From the NCBI GenBank assembly GCA_900547395.1, contig URGP01000009.1, positions 1 through 64,000 of the forward strand: a DNA stretch of 64,000 bases, written 5' to 3'. Within the stretch, counting starts at the first letter, position 1, and every line of letters begins with the position of its first letter. The notes under the pieces are model-generated. The model searched no databases, had not been told where the DNA came from, and saw only the letters and a list, made by a program, of their open reading frames with translations. Positions 1 through 8,220 of this stretch are shown here, one piece after another. The DNA is from an uncultured Opitutales bacterium. Lineage in GTDB: Bacteria; Verrucomicrobiota; Verrucomicrobiia; Opitutales; Intestinicryptomonadaceae. Both the position numbers and the translations under genes were made by a program.

Positions 1-254
1 ATAATTTCACGCCTCTTTTATTTATTATTTTGCATCAAATCAGGGGTCAGACGAGACGCGAAAAAATTACAGTAGGAGTGTACATAAACGTACATGACTA
101 CTGCGATTTTTTACGAAGCGGAGAAACATAATTTCACGCCTCTTTTATTTATTATTTTGCATCAAATCAGGGGTCAGACGAGCATTCCGAAAAAAATTGC
201 AGTAGGAGTGTACATAAACGTACATGACTACTGCAATTTTTTTTAGGAAGCGGA
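1..254. repeat. two tandem copies of a 127-bp unit with internal hairpin
   Basis: Unit 1 (1-127) and unit 2 (128-254) share the same order of blocks: an AT-rich head, a block reading GCATCAAATCAGGGGTCAG, a short variable spacer, a hairpin, and the tail GAAGCGGAG. The two copies differ in the spacer (around 54-60 versus 181-189) and by a few bases in the hairpin. Nothing here looks coding. Unit 1 begins at the window edge, so more copies may lie to the left. It could be a REP/MITE-like intergenic repeat or a tandem terminator array. Confidence 0.85.
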
Positions 255-283
255 GTATCACCCCTGATTTCATGCAAAATAAT
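151..283. repeat. 24-bp imperfect inverted repeat flanking the second hairpin
   Basis: The left arm 151-174 pairs with the right arm 260-283 with one mismatch in 24 (a C against a C at the centre of GCATCAAATC). The same left arm also occurs at 24-47 in unit 1. The right arm runs into the stop codon (283-285) of the adjacent minus-strand gene. The arms enclose the 190-243 hairpin, so the whole stretch can fold as one long cruciform. Confidence 0.8.
190..243. terminator. two-step hairpin with A/T tracts, possible bidirectional terminator
   Basis: A perfect 16-bp outer stem pairs 190-205 with 228-243 (core TTGCAGTAG / CTACTGCAA with A and T tracts). Inside it a second 5-bp stem, TGTAC / GTACA (209-213 with 220-224), closes a six-base loop. 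On either strand the stem ends in a T run, so it could stop transcription from both sides, including read-through from the minus-strand gene ending at 283. Unit 1 has the same hairpin (about 60-113) with one A-C mismatch and one G-T wobble. Alternatively it is the functional core of a mobile repeat. Confidence 0.5.
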
Positions 284-2040
284 TATGCTTCGGCAAACGT
301 TATGTCAGGCTGGAAAGAAACAGTCAAACGATACTGCATTCCTGGACGCATAACCATCGGATGCTTCCTTTCAAGAATTTGCAGATAGTGGATATTGCCC
401 CAGAAAGTACGGTATGCGGGATCTTCCGTAACAACCTGCGTGTCTATCCATTCCGCTTGGAAATCGTCTTTTTCAACACCTATGCCCAAGCCGTTTTCAC
501 CGATTGCGTAGGTTGTGGGGACATGGTATTCGCTGTGCGGAGAAGCAATGGCGACCACAAAACGCATTGAATCAAGCTTGACTTGCTGTTTTACGGAATA
601 GATGAAGTCGGCAGTTATTTTGTCGCCCGAAAAAGTCCAGTTGACCTTGCAAGAACCGATGCCGTTTAAAATTTCGCCGTCGGAAGAAATAAGCTCCGGC
701 TGTTCGTATCTGAAAAAGTACGAATTGCGCAATCCGATGCCCGTCGTGCAACGCTTGCCGTAATAAGAAGGCACAGTCTTTTTGCCGTCAAAAACGAGTT
801 CGGGGACAAGAATCGGCATATAGCGGTCGGCGGGCCAGTCGAAAATGCCCGTCATGTGAGGGAACGCAAGCGATGAAGAGGTGTTTGAAACTCCCGGAGA
901 AATCAGTGGGAGATGCAAATGCATTCCGCTTTCTGCATTGTGGTAAATGAATATGCCCTGCTCTTTTTTCTGCGATGAGTCAAAAGAAACATATTTTCCG
1001 AAGCTCTTTACCAAGCGGGGCTTTACCTGCAACGGGCGCGCAACGCATTTTGCAAGGCGCGACCACTGGCACAAGTAGCGTGCGGCGTCAAAATTAACCA
1101 TTCTGGTTGAAGAGGAATCGGAAGTGCGCTCCGCGTCGCGGACGACCATATAGCCGTTTTCCTGGTCGAGGTAGGTCATGAAGAAGAACTGGAAGAGGCG
1201 GCGGAGAATATCCATGTAGTCCGCCATTTTTTCTTCCGCAATCCAGCCATCGCGCATTGCCTGCAAAATCATCGAAATGCAGTACATCTGGCTGTACGCG
1301 CCAAGCCCCCTGCCGAACGCCCAACCAAGCCCGTCGGCTCTCACAATGTCGGGAAGAAGCTTTAAGTATTTTTCGGCGAAAGTGCGCAGAGACGGAATTT
1401 TACGGTCGCGCAAATGTATGTTTGCATGGAGCTGTAAAGCTTGGCGGATAAACACAAAAGACGATATTCCTGCCAAGTCGAAAACGCCCGTAATTCGGTC
1501 TTCAACCTTGTCGTCAAAATAGTTTGCGGAAGAAGTCGCCTGTATGCGCTCCAAAAACCTGTCAATCAGCTTGCCCGTTTCGTCCTTTTTGCTAAGCCCC
1601 ATCGAAAAGCGGGCAACCGCCTTTGCGATGTTGAAAATCTGGTAGGAATTTTCGTAGTCGGTGCGCGCCAAAAGCTGGCGGTCCAAAACCTTGCGGGTTT
1701 CTTCCGAAAGCTTTTCCCAGACAGGGTTGCGGTCTTTGGCGGGCCCGAAAGAAAGCAGCCCGAGCGCGGAGTAGCCTATGCCGTTTTCAGCGTCGGAATC
1801 GGAAAACGCCTGGGAAGTAATGCAGCGGGAGGCGAGATCGACAATGTCAAAGCCGTTAAAATTGGTTTCGCCCGTAGCCCTGTAAAATTCGCCGAGAGCG
1901 AAAGCCGCATGCCCCTGTTCATCGGGGGACGAAGTTTCCCCGTCGAGGGGAGATATTGTGCCGTCTTCATTGACGGATTCCAAGTTGCGGCCCAAAATAG
2001 CGCGGGCCATATCCATACATTGTTCTGAAAAATTTAGCAT
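283..2040 (-). CDS. conserved hypothetical protein, probable all-helical toroid plus beta C-terminal domain
   Basis: A 585-residue protein without signal peptide or membrane segments. Residues about 1-340 are rich in amphipathic helices with spaced aromatic and acidic residues, including a motif GLGWAFGRGLGAYSQ near residue 240, which recalls the (alpha/alpha)6 toroids of polysaccharide lyases and DUF2264-type proteins. Residues about 345-585 read as beta strands (a lyase-like beta-sandwich is possible). I do not recognise a catalytic set and assign no substrate. The ATG at 2040 has no clear Shine-Dalgarno. The stop codon sits inside the arm of the left-edge inverted repeat. It is separated by 94 bp from the transporter gene upstream on the same strand, so it may or may not be co-transcribed. 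Confidence 0.75.
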   Translation of the reverse strand: MLNFSEQCMDMARAILGRNLESVNEDGTISPLDGETSSPDEQGHAAFALGEFYRATGETNFNGFDIVDLASRCITSQAFSDSDAENGIGYSALGLLSFGPAKDRNPVWEKLSEETRKVLDRQLLARTDYENSYQIFNIAKAVARFSMGLSKKDETGKLIDRFLERIQATSSANYFDDKVEDRITGVFDLAGISSFVFIRQALQLHANIHLRDRKIPSLRTFAEKYLKLLPDIVRADGLGWAFGRGLGAYSQMYCISMILQAMRDGWIAEEKMADYMDILRRLFQFFFMTYLDQENGYMVVRDAERTSDSSSTRMVNFDAARYLCQWSRLAKCVARPLQVKPRLVKSFGKYVSFDSSQKKEQGIFIYHNAESGMHLHLPLISPGVSNTSSSLAFPHMTGIFDWPADRYMPILVPELVFDGKKTVPSYYGKRCTTGIGLRNSYFFRYEQPELISSDGEILNGIGSCKVNWTFSGDKITADFIYSVKQQVKLDSMRFVVAIASPHSEYHVPTTYAIGENGLGIGVEKDDFQAEWIDTQVVTEDPAYRTFWGNIHYLQILERKHPMVMRPGMQYRLTVSFQPDITFAEA

Positions 2041-2134
2041 ATTTTTCGATAATTGCTCACTAAAAAGAAAATAAACATAATCCTACATTCCCAATTATTG
2101 TCAAATATAAAATTGGATTAAAAGATTGCCGCGA

Positions 2135-3793
2135 TTATAAAAAGAATATGATTAAGAGCTGGGCGGACAACACCCTCAAAAACATCGAAAGCGGATATAC
2201 CGTTGAATAGCCGACGGCGGGCAAGTCGTTGGGAGACGCCGCGTTTGAGTAGGCAAGCGCAGGAGGATTTGTCGTAGAGCCTGAAATCACGCCCATCAAA
2301 GTGAAATAATCAAGCCTGAAAAACAGCCTGCCCAAAAATGCCGCCGTCATTACGGGGATAACGGTAATCATCGCGCCATAGGCAATCCACTTGTAGCCGC
2401 CGTTCAAGACAGTGTCCAAAAATCCTTCGCCTGCGCCGAGACCGACACCCGCCAAAAATAGAGCAATGCCAAATTCCCTTATCATCAAATTTGCGCTGAC
2501 GGTGGTGTATGTGGCAAGATTTAGCTTGTAGCCAAACCTTCCAAGCAAAATGGCGACAACCAATGGCCCGCCCGCCAAGCCCAGCTTGACAGCCTGGGGA
2601 ATGCCCGGGAAGTGGAACGGAATCGAGCCGACAAAAACTCCGAGGAAAATCCCCAAAAAAATCGGGACAATGTTCGGATGGCGGAGATTTGTCATGGAGT
2701 TGCCCAATTTTTTTTCAATGTTGTTGATTGCCGATTCACTGCCGACAATAGTCACGCGGTCGCCTATTTGAAGGCTTAAATCGCGGTGCGCGACAAGGTC
2801 GATACCCGCGCGGTTTACCCTTGTGATGTTAAAGCCCAAGCCGTCGTACAAGCCGAGCCTGTACAAAGTTTTTCCGTTTACGGAAGCGTTCGTGACCATA
2901 ATTCGGCGCGCCGCCATGTAGGCTTTCAGCCTGTCCCATGACATGTCTATTTTTTCGCCGATAAACGCCTCTACCGCCTTTACGTCGCGCTTTGCGGTAA
3001 TAACCAAAATCTTGTCGTTCAAAGTCAAAACAGAATCGGGGCTCGGCACGACAATTTCCCCGTCCGCGCCGCAAATTCGCGATATTACAAAGTTCTTTGA
3101 AATCAAATCGCGGAGTTCGTGTATGTGTTTCCCGTCGATTGCGGGATTTTTGACGACCAATGAAATTCTCTGGGCGTCAACGGCGTCCTGAGAGCTTTTC
3201 GCAAGGCTTGCGTTTTCTTTTTCGATGTTGATTTTAAAAATGAATTTTATGAGAAGAAGAGAGCCTATAACGCCCATTACGCCAAGCGGATAGGCAACGG
3301 CATAGCCCATCGATATGGCGGACGGATTGCCCTGCGGATTAAGCTCTGCAAAAGTCTGCGTTGCGGCGCCAAGCCCCGGAGTGTTTGTAACCGCACCGGA
3401 CATAATGCCTACCATTGTTTCAATGGGAAGCCCCGTAATGAATTTTAGCGCAATGCAAGTCAAAACGCCCATTGCGACAAGAAAAACCGCAACCGCGTTC
3501 ATTTTCAACCCGCCCTCTTTAAAAGACGAGAAAAAGCTCGGACCAACCTGCAAGCCTATCGCAAAAACAAACAATATCAAACCGAATTCCTTGGCAAAAT
3601 TCAAAACATTGTGCTCTATGCGCATTCCGAAATGGCTCGCGACTATGCCCACAAACAAAGCCATCGTAACCCCGAGAGAAATCCCCCCCACTTTAAACTT
3701 TCCCAGCGCAACGCCCAAAAAGATGACAAGCGCCAAAACTGCCACGCTGTGCGCAATTCCCGTTCCGAAAAACAAATTTTGAATCCAGTCCAT
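2135..3793 (-). CDS. AspT/YidE-type membrane transporter with two RCK-C (TrkA-C) domains
   Basis: A 552-residue inner-membrane protein with the duplicated architecture of the aspartate:alanine exchanger family: five or six hydrophobic helices (about 10-180), two consecutive TrkA-C/RCK-C domains (about 205-365), then a second helical half (about 375-552). Both halves carry the family's glycine/threonine-rich re-entrant motif (MSGAVTNTPGLGAA near 133; ISGSTTNPPALAY near 515). Family members exchange small carboxylates or are uncharacterised (YidE, YbjL); the substrate here is unknown. The length fits the family. The gene is divergent from ogt across a 177-bp spacer. Confidence 0.9.
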   Translation of the reverse strand: MDWIQNLFFGTGIAHSVAVLALVIFLGVALGKFKVGGISLGVTMALFVGIVASHFGMRIEHNVLNFAKEFGLILFVFAIGLQVGPSFFSSFKEGGLKMNAVAVFLVAMGVLTCIALKFITGLPIETMVGIMSGAVTNTPGLGAATQTFAELNPQGNPSAISMGYAVAYPLGVMGVIGSLLLIKFIFKINIEKENASLAKSSQDAVDAQRISLVVKNPAIDGKHIHELRDLISKNFVISRICGADGEIVVPSPDSVLTLNDKILVITAKRDVKAVEAFIGEKIDMSWDRLKAYMAARRIMVTNASVNGKTLYRLGLYDGLGFNITRVNRAGIDLVAHRDLSLQIGDRVTIVGSESAINNIEKKLGNSMTNLRHPNIVPIFLGIFLGVFVGSIPFHFPGIPQAVKLGLAGGPLVVAILLGRFGYKLNLATYTTVSANLMIREFGIALFLAGVGLGAGEGFLDTVLNGGYKWIAYGAMITVIPVMTAAFLGRLFFRLDYFTLMGVISGSTTNPPALAYSNAASPNDLPAVGYSTVYPLSMFLRVLSAQLLIIFFL

Positions 3794-3970
3794 ATTTATG
3801 CCAAAAATACTTTCTATAAAAAAGTTTTAAATAAAGTACCCAAAAGGCAGTTGGCGCAAGCCTATTTTTTCAAAAATTTTAGCATTAAAAGAATAAAACG
3901 GGCGCGGCGGCAAAATTTAGTTTGGACAAAACAAAGAATTTCTGCAATTTTATAAATAATTGACATTCAT

Positions 3971-4429
3971 ATGAAATCCGCACGCGACACAATTTTGGGA
4001 AAAATCATAATAGAAGAAGAAAACGGCTTCATCACAAGGCTGTCTTTCTGCCCGAAAGATTTTGTCGCGCCCGACGGGCAAAAGAGCGAAACCATTGAAA
4101 AAGCCTTTGAGGAGCTTTTCCAATATTTAGACGGCAAAAGGCAAAAATTTACCGTGCCGATAAATCCGAAAGGCACGCCCTTTCAAAAAAGCGTGTGGAA
4201 AAATCTCTTAAAAATTCCGTACGGCAAAACGGCTACATACAAGGACATCGCAATAGCGTGCGGGAACTCAAAAGCGGTGCGGGCTGTCGGAATGGCAAAC
4301 AACAAAAACCCAATCGCGATAATCATTCCCTGCCACAGGGTTGTCGGCTCAAACGGGAAACTTTACGGATACGCTTCGGGAACGCAAATAAAAGAGGCTC
4401 TCTTAAAAATAGAGAATGCTCGATTTTAA
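3971..4429 (+). CDS. ogt: methylated-DNA--protein-cysteine S-methyltransferase (Ogt/MGMT type)
   Basis: Repairs O6-alkylguanine and O4-alkylthymine in DNA by moving the alkyl group irreversibly onto its own cysteine. The 152-residue protein has the short RNase-H-like N-terminal domain and the winged-helix DNA-binding domain (GTPFQKSVWKNLLKIPYGKT, 68-87; arginine finger in KAVRAVGMANNKNP). The active site PCHRV (120-124) supplies the acceptor Cys121. Ada-type regulatory domains are absent, so this is a constitutive stand-alone repair enzyme. It starts at ATG 3971, divergent from the transporter gene; the 57-bp gap to the next gene suggests separate transcription. Confidence 0.95.
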   Translation: MKSARDTILGKIIIEEENGFITRLSFCPKDFVAPDGQKSETIEKAFEELFQYLDGKRQKFTVPINPKGTPFQKSVWKNLLKIPYGKTATYKDIAIACGNSKAVRAVGMANNKNPIAIIIPCHRVVGSNGKLYGYASGTQIKEALLKIENARF

Positions 4430-4486
4430 TATTGTAATTTCTATGCAGTTTAATAAGGTCTTTTATTGATTTTTTTTAATAAAATT

Positions 4487-6208
4487 ATGACTTTTAATGA
4501 ATTAAAAAAGCTTTCCAAAAAGCCCGTAAACGGCGGCATAAAATTAAAAGCCGCCCTGCTTGGAGATACAGCCACCCAATTCATGGCGGCGGCATTAAAA
4601 GGGACTGCCGTGAAATTCGGCTTTGATTTGGAATTGTTTGAGGCAGACTTTAACCAAGTTGAAAACCTGCTTTCATCTACAAACTCCGCATTGAATGAAT
4701 TTGGAGCGGATTTTATAATTGTTTACCAGTCGTCGAGAAAACTCCTTGAAAAACATTTGCGCCTTGACTTCAATTCGCAAAAAAATCTGGCGGAAGAAAG
4801 GGTGAAATTTTTAAAAACCGCCTGCGAAAATTTCCCGAAACAAAAAATCATTTGCCTAAACTATCTTGAAATTGACGACGGAATATTCGGCTCGTACGCG
4901 AACAAGGTAGAGGCGTCTTTCATAAACCAAGTCCGCAAGCTGAATTTGTCGCTTGCAAAACTTGCGCAGGAAACGCCGAATTTTTATGTTTGCGACATTG
5001 CCCTTCTCCAACAAAAAATAGCTTCGACTTTCAGCCCGTCTTTATACGCGAATGCCGAAATCGACATTTCGCCCGACGCCCTGCCCGATGTCGCAGAAAG
5101 AGTGTTTGCGATAATAAAAGCTACAATCGGCATTGCAAAAAAATGCCTCGTGCTTGATCTCGACAATACACTGTGGGGCGGAATTGTAGGAGACGACGGC
5201 GTCGAAAATTTGCAAATCGGGCACGGGCTTGGCATCGGTAAAGTTTTTACCAACATTCAGCTTTGGTGCAAAAAACTCAAAGAGCGCGGCATAATTTTGG
5301 CAGTATGCTCAAAAAATGAACTCGAAAACGCAAAAGCCCCGTTTTTAAACCACCCCGAGATGGAGCTTAAACTTGAAGATTTTTCGGCATTTTACGCGAA
5401 TTGGAAGCCCAAAAGCCAAAATATTGCAGATATAGCAAAAGAGCTTAACATAGGATTAGACAGCATCGTCTTTTTGGACGATTCCCCGTCTGAACGCGCG
5501 CAAGTGCGCAATGATTTGCCCATGGTATGCGTTCCCGAACTGCCTCCCGACCCCGCTTTATATTTAGACTTTTTGGCAAGCCAAAATATTTTTGAAACCG
5601 CAAACTTTTCGGAAGCAGACACAGAGCGCGCGTTGTTTTACAAAAACGAAAGCCTGCGCAAGGAAATGCGCACCAATTTCGACAGCCAAGACGACTTCTT
5701 AAAAAGCCTTGAAATGCGCGGAAAAGTCGAAAACTTCAACAGATTTAACTCTCCGAGAGTTGCGCAGTTGCTCTCGCGCACAAACCAGTTTAATTTGCGC
5801 ACCATACGCCACAGCCTAAACGACGTCTTAAATTTTGCAAGCGATGACGGCTTCAAGACATTCGCAATATCTTTAACCGACAACATCGGCTCAAGCGGAA
5901 TTGTCGCTGTCATAATATTGAAGAAAATTTCAGAAAGCGAAATTTTTATCGATACATGGGCAATGTCGTGCCGCGCATTCCAAAGGGGGCTTGAATTTTT
6001 CTCCTTCAATCAAATTTTGGAATTTGCAAAACAAGCGGGCTTCAAGAAAATTTCCGCAGAATATATCCCCACCGCAAAAAATAAAATAACGGAAAATTTC
6101 TACGAAGAACTCGGATTTAATCTTACAAACTCAACTGACGGCAAAAAGAGCTATATCTTAGATGCGGACAAAGCCAAAACATTTAAAACTTTTATAGAAA
6201 AAGAATGA
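4487..6208 (+). CDS. FkbH-like HAD-IIIC protein (glyceryl-ACP synthase type)
   Basis: FkbH-type enzymes take 1,3-bisphosphoglycerate, remove phosphate with a HAD domain and load the glyceryl unit on an acyl carrier protein thiol. From ATG 4487 the protein has 573 residues: an SGNH-like N-terminal region (about 20-210), the HAD domain with DLDNTLWGG at 224-232 and VFLDDSP at 328-334, and a C-terminal GNAT-like acyl-transfer region (about 400-573). A TTG start at 4466 would add seven residues and is less likely. The gene overlaps the VOC gene by four bases, and an ACP follows, which reproduces the classical FkbH-partner arrangement. Its place at the head of a surface-polysaccharide locus suggests a glycerate-type decoration. 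That last step is inference. Confidence 0.88.
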   Translation: MTFNELKKLSKKPVNGGIKLKAALLGDTATQFMAAALKGTAVKFGFDLELFEADFNQVENLLSSTNSALNEFGADFIIVYQSSRKLLEKHLRLDFNSQKNLAEERVKFLKTACENFPKQKIICLNYLEIDDGIFGSYANKVEASFINQVRKLNLSLAKLAQETPNFYVCDIALLQQKIASTFSPSLYANAEIDISPDALPDVAERVFAIIKATIGIAKKCLVLDLDNTLWGGIVGDDGVENLQIGHGLGIGKVFTNIQLWCKKLKERGIILAVCSKNELENAKAPFLNHPEMELKLEDFSAFYANWKPKSQNIADIAKELNIGLDSIVFLDDSPSERAQVRNDLPMVCVPELPPDPALYLDFLASQNIFETANFSEADTERALFYKNESLRKEMRTNFDSQDDFLKSLEMRGKVENFNRFNSPRVAQLLSRTNQFNLRTIRHSLNDVLNFASDDGFKTFAISLTDNIGSSGIVAVIILKKISESEIFIDTWAMSCRAFQRGLEFFSFNQILEFAKQAGFKKISAEYIPTAKNKITENFYEELGFNLTNSTDGKKSYILDADKAKTFKTFIEKE

Positions 6209-6624
6209 AACTGCACCACATAGGAATTGCGACTTCCGATATCGATGCGACTGCAAATAGCTATTGCAAGCCGCTCGGCTATAAAGCCATATCAGAAAAA
6301 ATAGAAGATAAAGTCCAGCGGGCAATCGTGCAGTTTTTTAAAATCGACGGGACAAATTCCTACATAGAGCTGGTGCAAGGCAACTCAGAAAGCAGCCCCC
6401 TTTCAAAATTTGTTAAAAACGGCGCAAAACAGCACCATCTCTGCTTCCAATCTTCCGACATTTCAGCCGACCTTGCAAACTTGCGCGAAAACGGGTTCTT
6501 CATTATTTGCGAACCCGTCCCTGCAACTGCCTTTAACGACAGAAAAATCGCATGGGCAATGAACGCCGAAAGATGCTTGGTTGAGCTCGTCGAAGAAAAA
6601 CAAGGCGATATTCTTTCAATTTAA
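6205..6624 (+). CDS. VOC (glyoxalase/epimerase-like) family protein
   Basis: A 139-residue single VOC module made of two beta-alpha-beta-beta-beta repeats. It opens with LHHIGIATSDID, the signature seen in methylmalonyl-CoA epimerase-like proteins, giving metal ligands His3/His4 and later histidines in KQHHLCFQ (near 76) and the glutamate of CLVELVEE (near 130). The start codon overlaps the fkbH stop (ATGA) and the ACP gene begins 14 bp after it, so it acts with both. A plausible role is isomerisation or handling of the ACP-bound three-carbon unit. The exact reaction is unknown. Confidence 0.85.
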   Translation: MKLHHIGIATSDIDATANSYCKPLGYKAISEKIEDKVQRAIVQFFKIDGTNSYIELVQGNSESSPLSKFVKNGAKQHHLCFQSSDISADLANLRENGFFIICEPVPATAFNDRKIAWAMNAERCLVELVEEKQGDILSI

Positions 6625-6638
6625 CAACATAATAAATC

Positions 6639-6881
6639 ATGACAGAAACAGAAATTTTATCTAAAATACAAACCGTATTTGCTGAAATATTAGATGACGA
6701 AAATATCGCCATCACAAAAGAATCAAACCCTGAAACAGTCGAAGGCTGGGATTCTTTCGCGCTTGTGCAAATTATACTCTCTCTTGAAAAATCTTTCGGC
6801 ATAAAGTTTAAATCAGAAGAAATATTCGAATGGAAAAATGTCGGCGACATTGTAAATTCGGTATCCAAAAAAGTTGAATAA
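6639..6881 (+). CDS. acyl carrier protein
   Basis: An 80-residue acidic four-helix carrier protein. Ser39 in the motif EGWDSFALVQ is the expected 4'-phosphopantetheine attachment site (the usual motif is DSL; here it is DSF, as is common for dedicated carriers). It lies between the VOC gene and the O-antigen-ligase-like gene, so it is most likely the dedicated carrier for the FkbH product and not the fatty-acid ACP. The start ATG 6639 is preceded by an A/T-rich spacer with no evident Shine-Dalgarno. Confidence 0.92.
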   Translation: MTETEILSKIQTVFAEILDDENIAITKESNPETVEGWDSFALVQIILSLEKSFGIKFKSEEIFEWKNVGDIVNSVSKKVE

Positions 6882-8220
6882 ATTTTCAATACAGAGATTT
6901 GCGCAAATTTCAATTTTGTCCGCAGTGTTTTTTGCGGTCTGGTCAACATCGGGAACGCGCCCCTTGGCTGGCTCCGCGATGCTCGGCATTTCCGCGCTCG
7001 CCTTTGTTTTCTCGATTTTAAATTGGGGCTTCAAAGAAAATTCAAAACTTTCCGACATAGCAAAAAATCCGTTTCTGCTTGGCGGTGGAATTTTGGTTTT
7101 GCTTGGAATAATTCAAGTTTTAAATCCACACACCATCGCATACGACACCGACGGATATTTGCACGCAAGAAGTATCGAATATATAAAATGGCTTCCGAGC
7201 GGAATTAAGGCGGACGCGGAAGTTTACGGCAGCGCAAAGGCGGTCGCGGAGTTGCTTGCCGCATACTTTTTTGCAAGCGCATTGTTTTTTCACTCAAAAA
7301 ACGCAAAATTTTGCAAATTCCTGCTAAAATTTTTCGCGCTCAACATTGCCGCAATGTCGATTTTTGCAATCGCGCAAAAAATTCTAAACGCGCAAGCCGT
7401 ATATTTTCTGTTTTCGACTGACTCTCAATTTTACGGGCCTTACTACTATTCAAACGCAACGTGCGCCGCAATATTTCTGGGACTTTGCGCAACAGCCGCC
7501 TCTTTCTGCTTAGATTTTGACACAGCAAAAAGCTTTAAGAAAAAGACTCTGTCATTCTTATGGATTTTTCCCGCAATTCCGCAAACTGCCGCAATCTTTA
7601 TTTCGACGAGTGTGGGAGGTAAAATGTCGGTTTTGATTTTTTCCGCACTGCTGATTTTGTTTGCAATCTTTGTTTTTCTAAAAAAGAGAATGGGAAATGC
7701 AAAAACGCTTTCCGCAATTTTTGCCATAATTATCATATCCGCCTTTCCCACCTTCAATGCGGCAAAAAACAGTTATGAAAGTTTAAGCCCGACAAAAAAG
7801 GCTTCCGTAATCGGGCGCGCCGAACTTGCATATGTCGCAAAAGACGTTTTTTTGAAAGCTCCGATTTTCGGAAGCGGAGCGGATTCTTTCGGCTATTCGG
7901 CGTCAAAAGTGGAAATGAAAAAAACATTCGGAAATCTATTCTTAAATTCCGCCCACAATTCGATTTTAAACTACGCCTGCGAATACGGCATTGCGGGAAT
8001 TGCCGCAATATTTGCGGTGTTTTTCTTATGGGCAAAAAGGCTTTTTGCAAGGCGCAAAATTTTGCAGACGGCAAACATTATATGCCTTATGGGGCTTATC
8101 GTCTCCACTTTTCATTCGATGTTTGACATATTTTTGCAAATACCGTCAACAATGGTTTTCTACGCGCTTATAATGACGCTTTCAGCAAGCATTTTAAAGG
8201 GGGCAAAAGATGAAGCCTAA
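6874..8220 (+). CDS. O-antigen ligase-like membrane protein (Wzy_C/WaaL family)
   Basis: A 448-residue polytopic membrane protein with about ten to twelve hydrophobic helices. It has a periplasmic loop between about 300 and 370 that contains the family motif HNSILNYACEYGIAG, where the His is the conserved residue of WaaL/Wzy_C proteins. Such proteins transfer or polymerise lipid-linked glycans at the periplasmic face, or add glycans to proteins. The start is TTG 6874, which overlaps the ACP stop by eight bases; no in-frame ATG exists close by, and this overlap is consistent with translational coupling. Together with the next gene it forms the membrane end of the FkbH cassette. Confidence 0.85.
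   Translation: MNKFSIQRFAQISILSAVFFAVWSTSGTRPLAGSAMLGISALAFVFSILNWGFKENSKLSDIAKNPFLLGGGILVLLGIIQVLNPHTIAYDTDGYLHARSIEYIKWLPSGIKADAEVYGSAKAVAELLAAYFFASALFFHSKNAKFCKFLLKFFALNIAAMSIFAIAQKILNAQAVYFLFSTDSQFYGPYYYSNATCAAIFLGLCATAASFCLDFDTAKSFKKKTLSFLWIFPAIPQTAAIFISTSVGGKMSVLIFSALLILFAIFVFLKKRMGNAKTLSAIFAIIIISAFPTFNAAKNSYESLSPTKKASVIGRAELAYVAKDVFLKAPIFGSGADSFGYSASKVEMKKTFGNLFLNSAHNSILNYACEYGIAGIAAIFAVFFLWAKRLFARRKILQTANIICLMGLIVSTFHSMFDIFLQIPSTMVFYALIMTLSASILKGAKDEA

Noticed and set aside
1..254. CRISPR array
   Set aside because: Only two units of 127 bp with internal palindromes and almost no spacer variation; no cas genes nearby.
1441..2028. 195-codon + strand frame opposite the 585-aa gene
   Set aside because: Antisense shadow without domain, ribosome site or neighbours on the + strand.
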